NCBI RefSeq assembly: GCF_024297185.1
Contig: NZ_JANCTD010000001.1
Location: 186,001-250,000, forward strand
Direction of reading: 5' to 3'
Length of the DNA: 64,000 nucleotides
From: Lewinella sp. JB7
GTDB taxonomy: Bacteria; Bacteroidota; Bacteroidia; Chitinophagales; Saprospiraceae
The notes under the pieces were generated by a model. The model was given only the letters and a program-made list of their open reading frames with translations, was not told the DNA's origin and ran no database searches. Made by a program: the position numbers and the translations under genes. Positions 42,732-49,556 of the stretch are shown piece by piece; position 1 is the stretch's first letter; the number at the start of each line of letters is the position of its first letter.

Positions 42732-43442
42732 ATGAAGCCGGTTATTCACGCACTATTCTACGGTCTGATCGCAACGGCATGTTTGGCCTGCGGTCATGAT
42801 CACGCCAACGGCGTTGACCCCGAACACGCTCCACCCTACCTGCAGCACCATCCCGTAGACGAAGAGACGGGCTATTACCTTACCGATAGCCTCGGCTACC
42901 CGGGCAATCATCCCTTCGACCCGGAAACCGGGGTAGTTTCTCCGGAGCCGGTGCGGGATTGGGCGTACGTCGATCAGGCGAACCGTTCCTTCGGCAGCGC
43001 CGACCTGCGGGGGAAGGTATACGTTGCGGACTTCTTCTTCACTTCCTGCCCGACGATCTGTCCGAAGGTGGCCAGTCAGATGCTGCGACTGGAGGAGGAG
43101 TTCAGCGACGATCCCGACTTTATGCTCGTGTCCTTCACGGTCGACCCCAAACGGGATACGCCGGAGCGCATGACGGAGTATGCTAATAAGCTGGGTATCC
43201 GGGACATGGACCGGTGGCGGTTCATCCACGGGGACAAATTCGAAATCTACGATCTCGACGAGGATTACCTGAGCGTGGCGATGGAGAACGATGCCGCGCC
43301 CGGCGGATTCGACCACAGCGGTTATCTGGTGCTCGTGGACCGCGAGGGTTTCGTGCGGGCCTACGCCAGTGGACTTGTGGAGGAGGAAGTAGACCACCTT
43401 ATGGAGGATGCCCGCCTGTTGCTGAACCGGAAGGCGCGGTAA
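42732..43442 (+). CDS. SCO1/SenC-family copper chaperone lipoprotein
   Basis: SCO proteins deliver copper to, or reduce thiols of, the CuA centre of cytochrome oxidase. The thioredoxin-like fold carries the CxxxC copper site in FTSCPTICPKV and the distal His in FDHSGYLVLVD. The N-terminus MKPVIHALFYGLIATACLAC has a lipobox ending at Cys20, so it is anchored on the periplasmic side. A His-rich stretch (GHDHANG) follows the anchor and may bind metal. Length 236 aa. No oxidase genes are next to it; the convergent stop of an HD gene is 4 bp away. Confidence 0.9.
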   Translation: MKPVIHALFYGLIATACLACGHDHANGVDPEHAPPYLQHHPVDEETGYYLTDSLGYPGNHPFDPETGVVSPEPVRDWAYVDQANRSFGSADLRGKVYVADFFFTSCPTICPKVASQMLRLEEEFSDDPDFMLVSFTVDPKRDTPERMTEYANKLGIRDMDRWRFIHGDKFEIYDLDEDYLSVAMENDAAPGGFDHSGYLVLVDREGFVRAYASGLVEEEVDHLMEDARLLLNRKAR

Positions 43443-43446
43443 TTCA

Positions 43447-44064
43447 TCAGAGATTGCGCAGTTCGCGCCAGAGATTTTCCCGGGCCTGTGCTTCGTATTC
43501 CCGCCGTCCGAAGGCGGTATGATAAATGTGTGGCCGGTCGAGAAAGGTGGTGAGGATTTTATTGCGCCCCGTCCGGTAAACGAAGCCCGGTATCATCCAG
43601 AATTCCTTGCGAACCGCGGCGGTGTACCGATCGTAGGCATCCGGAGTACGGGCCAGTACCGCCAGATCGAGGTCGATGAGGAGAGCTTCGTCCCCGTCGT
43701 CGACCGGGGAGGGCTGGTGTGTTTTGGTGGATAAAATGAGCTGGCGGCAGCGGTCGGTGCGGCCGGCGTCGATGGCCGGATCCCGGCGGAGCATTTTAAC
43801 GGCCGACTGGGCGCTGCGGGCCTCGTTATCGTTACGCGTGGGCTGATAGACGATGTCGTGATAGATTAACGCTACGCCGAAAATAAGCGGATCGGCGGGT
43901 GGCGGACCGCCGGCGGCCTCGTACCGTTTCCGGTGTAGAAGCATCTCATCGAGGTGACTCAGATTATGGTAAGGTCGACCCGCGTAGGCACGCTTGATGT
44001 TCTTCCAATCCAGGAGCGGACTGGACAACTGAGCCTGTACATCGAAAAAATAAGCTTCGATCAC
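43447..44064 (-). CDS. HD-domain metal-dependent hydrolase
   Basis: A ~205-residue predicted metal-dependent phosphohydrolase. Metal-ligand motifs are YHNLSHLDEML (HxxxH), YHDIVYQP (the HD pair) and a later Asp in LLIDLDLAVLA. This is the small stand-alone HD group whose substrate is unknown. The frame is open to 44175, but that would cross the nadC promoter and start, so the GTG at 44064 (reading VIEAYFFDVQ) is more likely. It is divergent from nadC and convergent with the SCO gene. Confidence 0.75.
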   Translation of the reverse strand: MIEAYFFDVQAQLSSPLLDWKNIKRAYAGRPYHNLSHLDEMLLHRKRYEAAGGPPPADPLIFGVALIYHDIVYQPTRNDNEARSAQSAVKMLRRDPAIDAGRTDRCRQLILSTKTHQPSPVDDGDEALLIDLDLAVLARTPDAYDRYTAAVRKEFWMIPGFVYRTGRNKILTTFLDRPHIYHTAFGRREYEAQARENLWRELRNL

Positions 44065-44097
44065 GGGGTACGATTTACCGGTGGTAGCGGGAAGGCG

Positions 44098-44105
44098 TAC
44101 CTTTG
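44098..44105 (+). promoter_or_regulatory. TACCTTTG promoter element for nadC
   Basis: An exact TAnnTTTG match lies 59 bp before the nadC ATG, predicting a leader of about 50 bases. It sits in the 100-bp divergent gap with the HD gene. Confidence 0.55.
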
Positions 44106-44164
44106 CCGCCAGGGAACTAACTGAATAGACTGCCAGATGCCTGGTAGCGCACCAAAGTAAACAT

Positions 44165-45031
44165 ATGTCGGTCAAAATAGACGAAAGCTTACGTCAACGG
44201 ATCCTACAATTTATCAACGAAGCGCTGGCCGAGGACGTCGGTGCCGGCGACTTCACCAGCGAGGCTACCATCCCGGTGACCAAACGCGATACGGCCCGGT
44301 TGCTCGTGAAGGACGTGGGTATTCTGGCCGGCGTGGAAGTTGCCAAGATGATCTTCAACGCGGTCGACCCCACCATGGAGTTCGAGCAGCTGATGGAAGA
44401 CGGCGACCTGATGCACGTCGGCGACGAAGCCTTCCTCGTCACGTGCAACACGCGCGCTCTGCTCCAGGCCGAACGACTGGTGCTCAATACCATGCAGCGG
44501 ATGAGCGGCATCGCCACCCTGGCCAACCGCTACGCCTTCGAGGTTGAAGATCTGCCGGTGAAAGTACTTGACACCCGAAAAACCACGCCCAACCTGAGGT
44601 TTCTCGAAAAGTGGGCGGTGCGCCTGGGCGGCGCCCATAATTACCGCGACGGCCTGTACGACCGGATAATGATCAAGGATAACCACGTCGACGCGGCGGG
44701 CTCCCTGACGAAGGCCATCGAGGACGTACAGACCTTTTTCCGGGAAAATGCCGTACAACTGCCCATCACGGTGGAGGTGCGTAACCTGGTCGAATTGATG
44801 GAAGTGCTGGAGGTCGGGCAAATCGACCGGATCATGCTCGATAACTTCGAAATTCCCCTGCTTCGGGAAGCCGTGGCGCACGTCGACCGGCGGTACGAAA
44901 CCGAAGCCAGTGGTGGCATTACGCTGGACAGCATTCGTGCCGTCGCGGAAACGGGGGTAGATTTCATCTCCGTCGGTGCCCTCACCCACTCGGCCGTCAG
45001 CCTGGATCTGAGCCTTAAGGTAATCAAGTAA
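44165..45031 (+). CDS. nadC: Quinolinate phosphoribosyltransferase NadC
   Basis: NadC converts quinolinate and PRPP to nicotinate mononucleotide in NAD synthesis. The 288-residue chain shows the family blocks ALAEDVGAGDFTS, LNTMQRMSGIATLA, DTRKTTPNLRFLEKWAVRLGGAHNYRDGLYDRIMIKDNH and the C-terminal EASGGITLDSIRAVAETGVDFISVGALTHS. Start is the ATG at 44165. It is probably monocistronic, with a TAnnTTTG promoter upstream and a hairpin just after the stop. nadA and nadB are not in the window. Confidence 0.96.
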   Translation: MSVKIDESLRQRILQFINEALAEDVGAGDFTSEATIPVTKRDTARLLVKDVGILAGVEVAKMIFNAVDPTMEFEQLMEDGDLMHVGDEAFLVTCNTRALLQAERLVLNTMQRMSGIATLANRYAFEVEDLPVKVLDTRKTTPNLRFLEKWAVRLGGAHNYRDGLYDRIMIKDNHVDAAGSLTKAIEDVQTFFRENAVQLPITVEVRNLVELMEVLEVGQIDRIMLDNFEIPLLREAVAHVDRRYETEASGGITLDSIRAVAETGVDFISVGALTHSAVSLDLSLKVIK

Positions 45032-45033
45032 AA

Positions 45034-45072
45034 GACCGGCATCCGCCCATCCGAAGAAGGGGAATGCCGGTC
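45034..45072 (+). terminator. Hairpin after nadC
   Basis: A 9-bp stem GACCGGCAT/ATGCCGGTC with a 21-base loop begins 2 bp after the nadC stop. The following tract is not U-rich, so termination is uncertain. The rest of the gap to 45227 shows no gene. Confidence 0.45.
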
Positions 45073-45227
45073 CTACCCTTACCTGCTGCTCGTCTGTGGG
45101 TGAAGAAAACGCGCCTGGATTTGTCTAAGCGGTAGACGGACCGGGGTCAGGCATCACTACGTTGCAAAAATGTCCTCCCTCCGGTCCCCGGTTAAAGGAT
45201 GAAAAAGGGAAGTATGCCGATCTGGGT

Positions 45228-45704
45228 TCAGAAGGGCAAGTCTTCGGCCGGAGTGACGGCGGTCCGTTCGGCCTTCTTCGCGGTCCGGCGCTTCGTGGTT
45301 TTCTTCGGTGCCGGCTCGGCTACCGCCATTTCCGCAAACTCGGGCTCGGCATCGATTTCGGTGGAATTCCGCTCCTTGGATCCGAGGAATGAAAACTCCT
45401 CCAGGATGATTTCCGCAGTCGTCCGCTGTTGATCGTGCTTGTCGGTCCACTTGTTGTAGCGGAGTGCGCCGGTCAGGGCTATTTGGGTGCCCTTCGTGAG
45501 GTAGCGCTCGAGGACGTCGACCACTTTTCCGAAGGCCTTGACCCGGTGCCATTCGGTGCGGTCGATCTTCTCCCCCTCGCGGTTGCGGTAGGTGTCGTTG
45601 GTGGCCAGGCTGAACTCGATTACCCGACTGCCGCTGGGAAGCGTCTTGCAGATGGGAAGCTGACCGACGTTGCCGATGAGGGTTACACTATTACGTACAT
45701 TCAT
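45228..45704 (-). CDS. ssb: Single-stranded DNA-binding protein
   Basis: SSB coats single-stranded DNA in replication and repair. The OB fold covers residues 1-110 with NSVTLIGNVGQLP, SLATNDTYRNREGEKIDRTEWHRVKAFGKVVDVLERYLTKGTQIALTGALRYNKW. A basic Lys/Arg/Ala linker (KKTTKRRTAKKAERTA) leads to the acidic tip EDLPF, which binds partner proteins. The basic linker is unusual beside the Gly/Gln-rich linker of E. coli SSB. Length 158 aa. Convergent with nadC. The upstream region contains a 12-bp palindrome that could be an operator. Confidence 0.95.
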   Translation of the reverse strand: MNVRNSVTLIGNVGQLPICKTLPSGSRVIEFSLATNDTYRNREGEKIDRTEWHRVKAFGKVVDVLERYLTKGTQIALTGALRYNKWTDKHDQQRTTAEIILEEFSFLGSKERNSTEIDAEPEFAEMAVAEPAPKKTTKRRTAKKAERTAVTPAEDLPF

Positions 45705-45897
45705 GATAAAAAGGATTGGTAATGGCTCGTGCCCCTTGTCGCATTAATATCGGACACGAGCATTGGTGAAGTAATTGCCGCCGCCTGATCGCTCGGTGAA
45801 GCAGTACACATTGCTTTCAATCGGTGACGATGCAAAGGTGAGGGCGGCCCAATCCAATAGTCGTCATTTAGACGTATGCTTGCGTATATAAACGAAT

Positions 45898-45909
45898 GTA
45901 AACGTTTAC
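45898..45909. promoter_or_regulatory. Perfect 12-bp palindrome in the ssb/nth divergent region
   Basis: GTAAACGTTTAC is a perfect palindrome in the 372-bp gap 45705-46077, in an AT-rich tract (45845-45960) with several ACG-spaced half sites (atttagacg, tataaacg). A 7-bp inverted pair gctcgtg/cacgagc lies nearer ssb. It could be an operator for ssb, nth or both. No SOS box was recognised. No gene is seen in the gap. Confidence 0.45.
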
Positions 45910-46077
45910 TAACGATGAATATGTAGCATATATCGCTATTAATCAGTTACTTATGTGGATTTTGGTGGGATGGGAGCTGTCGCACTTTTTTTACTTTATT
46001 TTATGGCGACCAGGGCAGGAAGCACGGTGTGCGGCGTTCACCCAAACAAATTCACGGTGCCTCACGGTTTGGATTAC

Positions 46078-46731
46078 ATGACTGACTTCCCTATTCACTC
46101 CGTACTGGCTCGCTGCGCCGCGGCCGTCGCCGCAAAACCGCCCGCCGCGATGTTCGGTTTACGCGACGAAGGGTACGATACTCTGTACGAACAACTGATC
46201 AGCAGCATCATCAGCGTACGGACGTACGACGAGACGAGCACGGAAGTCAGTCGCAGATTATTCGCGCTGGCACGTACGCCCGAGGAAATGATCCGACTAG
46301 ATCGCGAGACGCTCATCGATGCCATCAGTAAAGCAACCTTTCCGGGCGACAAGGCGGACAACATACTGGCGCTCAGCCACCGCATCGTGGCGGATTACGG
46401 AGGTGAGACGCCGGCGGATTTCGACCAGCTCACCGCCTTCCGGGGCGTGGGGCCGAAAGTGGCGAGCCTGGCTCTGGGTGTCGCGCTAAATCATCCCATC
46501 ATCGCCGTCGATATTCACGTGCACCGCATTACGAATCGCTGGGGCTACGTAGCCACGAAAACGCCCGACCAGACCCGCAATGCCCTCACAAATAAACTCC
46601 CGCGCGACCTCTGGATCGAGATCAACCGCGTCCTGGTCCCCTTCGGAAAACACGTCTGCACCGGTACGCGCCCTAAGTGTCACAGCTGCCCGGTGGTTGA
46701 TGACTGTGCGAGGGTGGGGGTAAAGTGGTAG
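46078..46731 (+). CDS. nth: Endonuclease III-like DNA glycosylase
   Basis: A 217-residue HhH-GPD base-excision glycosylase/AP lyase. The helix-hairpin-helix is LTAFRGVGPKVASLALG with the catalytic Lys, and the catalytic Asp is in VDIHVHRITNRWG. The 4Fe-4S cluster cysteines follow CxxxxxxCxxCxxxxxC (CTGTRPKCHSCPVVDDC). The helicase-like reading upstream of 46078 is not conserved, so the ATG there is chosen. It differs from canonical Nth in GVGPK (usually GVGRK), placing it among the endonuclease III-like paralogues; the symbol is by family. An inverted and tandem repeat array follows the stop. Confidence 0.85.
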   Translation: MTDFPIHSVLARCAAAVAAKPPAAMFGLRDEGYDTLYEQLISSIISVRTYDETSTEVSRRLFALARTPEEMIRLDRETLIDAISKATFPGDKADNILALSHRIVADYGGETPADFDQLTAFRGVGPKVASLALGVALNHPIIAVDIHVHRITNRWGYVATKTPDQTRNALTNKLPRDLWIEINRVLVPFGKHVCTGTRPKCHSCPVVDDCARVGVKW

Positions 46732-46732
46732 C

Positions 46733-46852
46733 GTGGTACGAATAGTAATGTGGTATCAATTACAAATACCACACTACTATCGTACTACACGACTATCATA
46801 CCATACTACTATCGTACCACACTACTATCGTACCATACTACTATCGTACCAC
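46733..46852. repeat. 16-bp tandem repeats preceded by an inverted copy
   Basis: Starting right after the nth stop, gtggtacgaatagtaatg (46733 onward, continuing to 46756) is the near reverse complement of the following array. In that array, actactatcgta-like units repeat every 16 bp at 46773, 46789, 46805, 46821 and 46837. The RNA would fold into a long stem, so it can act as a terminator for both convergent genes (nth and the DUF721 gene). Confidence 0.85.
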
Positions 46853-46861
46853 ATTACCATT

Positions 46862-47167
46862 TCACTTAACCACCACCTCCACCAAATATTCCTCCCCAAA
46901 CTCTTCATTCAGCCGAGTGCGGATGCCTTCCCTGACCATGGTCAGTTGATTGCGGAGCGGCGCGTTGTTGACGTAGACGTACAGTTTACGGTTACGGACC
47001 AGAAAGTCGCGGGTATGCTGGGCAACGTGCTTGCCGAAGAATTTTTCCCACACCATCTTAGTGCGGGCCTTGAAGTAGCCGGCTTCGTTGTGACTGTTGC
47101 GGAGGAGACGCATGAACGCGACCTTCAACTCCTGGGGTTCGGGCTTTTTCGGCGGCGTTTTGTACAT
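46862..47167 (-). CDS. DUF721/DciA-like protein
   Basis: A 101-residue basic protein of the DUF721 family, related to DciA, which helps load the replicative helicase in many bacteria. The core reads VWEKFFGKHVAQHTRDFLVRNRKLYVYVNNAPLRNQLTMVREGIRTRLNEEFGEEYLVEVVV. The start ATG at 47167 lies 5 bp after the recF stop with a GAGGAAGA stretch upstream, so it is probably coupled to recF. recF-DUF721 adjacency is a known arrangement and supports a replication or repair role. The longer frame to 47200 overlaps recF. Confidence 0.85.
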   Translation of the reverse strand: MYKTPPKKPEPQELKVAFMRLLRNSHNEAGYFKARTKMVWEKFFGKHVAQHTRDFLVRNRKLYVYVNNAPLRNQLTMVREGIRTRLNEEFGEEYLVEVVVK

Positions 47168-47172
47168 GGCGA

Positions 47173-48309
47173 TTATTCTTCCTCTAAGAACCGTTTCCAC
47201 TCGGCTTCGTTGCGTGCTACGCCGTCGACGACGAGAAATCGCTCCCAGTCGACGTTCGGATTATGACTGATGAGGGAGGTGATGCGCTCCGGATCGGTGT
47301 CCGTAATGAAAAGTTGACCGAAGGCCGAGCTCATGACAAGATCGAGGAGTTGCTTTACCCTCTCCCGGTCGAGTTTATCGAAGATATCGTCGAGCAGGAG
47401 GATGGGCGTGCGGTTGGTACTGGCTTCCAGCAAGCGATACTGGGCGAGCTTCAGGGAGAGTACGAACGATTTGAGTTGGCCCTGACTGGCGACGCGTCTT
47501 AGCGGGTGCTCGTTCTGGGTAAATACGAGTTCGTCCCGGTGAACGCCACCGGAGGTCCGTTGCAGGATGCGGTCCTTTTCCGCGCGTTCGCTCAGGAGAG
47601 ACTCCCAGTCGGTGCCCGTGAGATGCGATTTGTACTCCAACCCCACTTCCTCCCGTTGGCCACTGATGGCGGCGTACGCCTGGGTAAGCAAGTCCGTAAA
47701 GGGGTCTACGAACGCCTGGCGTTTTTGGTGTATGTATTCGGCCGGGGCCTTCATCTGGGCGTCGTACACGCTGAGTAGCCCCGTGTGATCGTGGTGTCCT
47801 TCGAGTTCCTTCAGGCGGGCGTTGCGATTGTCCAGCAGCCGGTTGTAGGCAATGAGGTGATTGAGGTACTGCGGATCGGTCTGGCTGAGGCTGTTGTCGA
47901 GTAGTTTGCGGCGGGTGGCACTTCCCTCCAGGACCAGATTGATGTCGTCGGGGGTCACGATTACCACCGGGTAGCGGCCTACGTGCTCGCTGATACGGTC
48001 GTAGGCGGTACCGTTGCGCTCGATCACCTTGCGCTGGCGCTTGCGGAGCTTGACTACGATGCGGTCCTCGCGTTCGTCATCGAGGGTGAAGGTTCCGTCG
48101 ATCCGGGCCACTCGATCCCCGTGACGAATGTTGTACTGGTCCACGCTGTTTCCGTAGCCCTTACTCATGCAGAGGTAGTAGATCGCCTCCAGCAGATTCG
48201 TCTTACCCGCCCCGTTGAAACCCACGAAGCAGTTCAGCCGCGGCGAAAAGCTCAGGCGCTGCTGAGCGTAATTCTTGAACTGGGTGAGCCGAAGGTGAGA
48301 AAGGTACAA
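47173..48309 (-). CDS. recF: RecF recombination mediator ATPase
   Basis: RecF is an SMC-like ATPase that, with RecO and RecR, loads RecA at gaps. Walker A is VGFNGAGKTNLLEAIYYL, the ABC signature is SQGQLKSFVLSLKLAQ and Walker B is PILLLDDIFDKLD. About 378 residues from a TTG at 48309 (reading MYLSHLRLTQFKNY), which aligns with the family start; the frame upstream to 48420 reads through a repeat. It is followed by the DUF721 gene. The leader contains a 111-bp direct repeat. Confidence 0.93.
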   Translation of the reverse strand: MYLSHLRLTQFKNYAQQRLSFSPRLNCFVGFNGAGKTNLLEAIYYLCMSKGYGNSVDQYNIRHGDRVARIDGTFTLDDEREDRIVVKLRKRQRKVIERNGTAYDRISEHVGRYPVVIVTPDDINLVLEGSATRRKLLDNSLSQTDPQYLNHLIAYNRLLDNRNARLKELEGHHDHTGLLSVYDAQMKAPAEYIHQKRQAFVDPFTDLLTQAYAAISGQREEVGLEYKSHLTGTDWESLLSERAEKDRILQRTSGGVHRDELVFTQNEHPLRRVASQGQLKSFVLSLKLAQYRLLEASTNRTPILLLDDIFDKLDRERVKQLLDLVMSSAFGQLFITDTDPERITSLISHNPNVDWERFLVVDGVARNEAEWKRFLEEE

Positions 48310-48633
48310 GGAGAAGGACGATTTACAGTATGCGATGTACAATGTACCATTTTGCTCCACACGGTTCAGACGCAACACTTGGGCGGGGCCGCGGGTGCAA
48401 GGGCGGACACGGAAAAGCAAGCTAGGAGTAAATTCTATACGTCAAATGGCCGATTTCAAATTTTGCTCCGCACGGCACAGACGCAACACTTGGGCGGGGC
48501 CGCGGGTGCAGAGACATATACTGAAATAGCAAGCCACTAATCCACGAAGAAATTTAGCTGAGGCACGGCCGATCCGGGTAAAGAATATCAGCAGCAAGCA
48601 AAGGCGGAAATTTTAGACAGTCAATTTTAAATT
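48310..48633. repeat. Gap with 111-bp spaced direct repeat upstream of recF
   Basis: A 31-bp stretch starting gacgcaacacttgggcgggg is perfectly repeated at 48369-48399 and 48480-48510. Flanking similarity extends the copies to about 48350-48423 and 48461-48534. AT-rich pieces (gtacaatgtaccatt, tcaattttaaattttaca) recall the AT-rich part of the 16-kb array. No gene or RNA is recognised in these 324 bp. Confidence 0.8.
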
Positions 48634-49452
48634 TTACACCGCTACGTCATGCTCCCGCAAAGCGGCATTCAGACTGGTTTTCTTATCCGTACTTTCCTTC
48701 CGCTTCCCGATGATCAGCGCGCAGCTCACCTGATAGTCGCCGGCGGGAAACGACTTCGTATAACTTCCGGGAATGACTACGGAACGCTCGGGCACCACGC
48801 CCCGGTGAGTGACGGGTTCCGGACCGGTAACGTCGATGATGCGGGTGCTTTGGGTCAGCACGACGTTTGCGCCCAGTACGGCTTCCTTCCGTACCCGAAC
48901 GCCCTCCACGACAATCGACCGCGAGCCGATGAAGCAGTCGTCCTCGATAATGGTGGGAGTAGCCTGTAGGGGTTCGAGGACACCCCCGATGCCTACCCCG
49001 CCGCTGAGGTGGACGTTGCGTCCGATCTGTCCGCAGCTGCCGACCGTGGCCCAGGTATCGACCATGGTGCCGCTGCCCACCCAGGCGCCGATGTTGACGT
49101 AGCTGGGCATCATGATGACGCCGCTTTCGAGGTAGGCTCCGTAGCGGGCTACGGCGTGGGGTACGACGCGCACCCCCTGGCTCGCGTAATCGCGCTTGAG
49201 TTCCATTTTGTCGTGAAACTCAAAGGGGCCTACCTCCACCGTTTCCATGTTCCGGATCGGAAAGTAGAGCACGACTGCCTTCTTCACCCAGTCATTGACG
49301 ACCCAGTCACCGTCCTGACCCGGTTCGGCTACGCGCAGGCGGCCCTTGTCGAGTTCCTCGATGACGGCATTGATGGCTTCCCGGGTAGCGGTTTCCTGGA
49401 GGAGCGCGCGGTTGTCCCAGGCGGATTCTATGGTTTGACGAAGGTCTTGCAT
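48634..49452 (-). CDS. dapD: Tetrahydrodipicolinate N-succinyltransferase DapD
   Basis: DapD succinylates tetrahydrodipicolinate in the lysine/diaminopimelate pathway. The 272-residue chain shows the N-terminal helical domain (SAWDNRALL), the left-handed beta-helix with hexapeptide repeats (MMPSYVNIGAWVGSGTMVDTWATVGSCGQIGRNVHLSGGVGIGG) and the conserved VLEPLQATPTIIEDDCFIGSRS. Start is the ATG at 49452. CAAAGATG on the plus strand at 49475-49482 is, read in reverse, one base from a TAnnTTTG promoter. The only lysine gene here. Confidence 0.96.
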   Translation of the reverse strand: MQDLRQTIESAWDNRALLQETATREAINAVIEELDKGRLRVAEPGQDGDWVVNDWVKKAVVLYFPIRNMETVEVGPFEFHDKMELKRDYASQGVRVVPHAVARYGAYLESGVIMMPSYVNIGAWVGSGTMVDTWATVGSCGQIGRNVHLSGGVGIGGVLEPLQATPTIIEDDCFIGSRSIVVEGVRVRKEAVLGANVVLTQSTRIIDVTGPEPVTHRGVVPERSVVIPGSYTKSFPAGDYQVSCALIIGKRKESTDKKTSLNAALREHDVAV

Positions 49453-49556
49453 CTTGGTATAGCTGGTAAGCGGGCAAAGATGCGGAAAGTCCGGACAATG
49501 GGCTGGAATCAGCGCGGAGCCTTATATTCAGGGTACACTCTATCCGAACCCAGACT

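Noticed and set aside
45955-46077. N-terminal extension of the endonuclease III-like protein
   Set aside because: The extra 41 residues are not part of the HhH-GPD fold and lie in AT-rich regulatory DNA; the ATG at 46078 gives a normal length.
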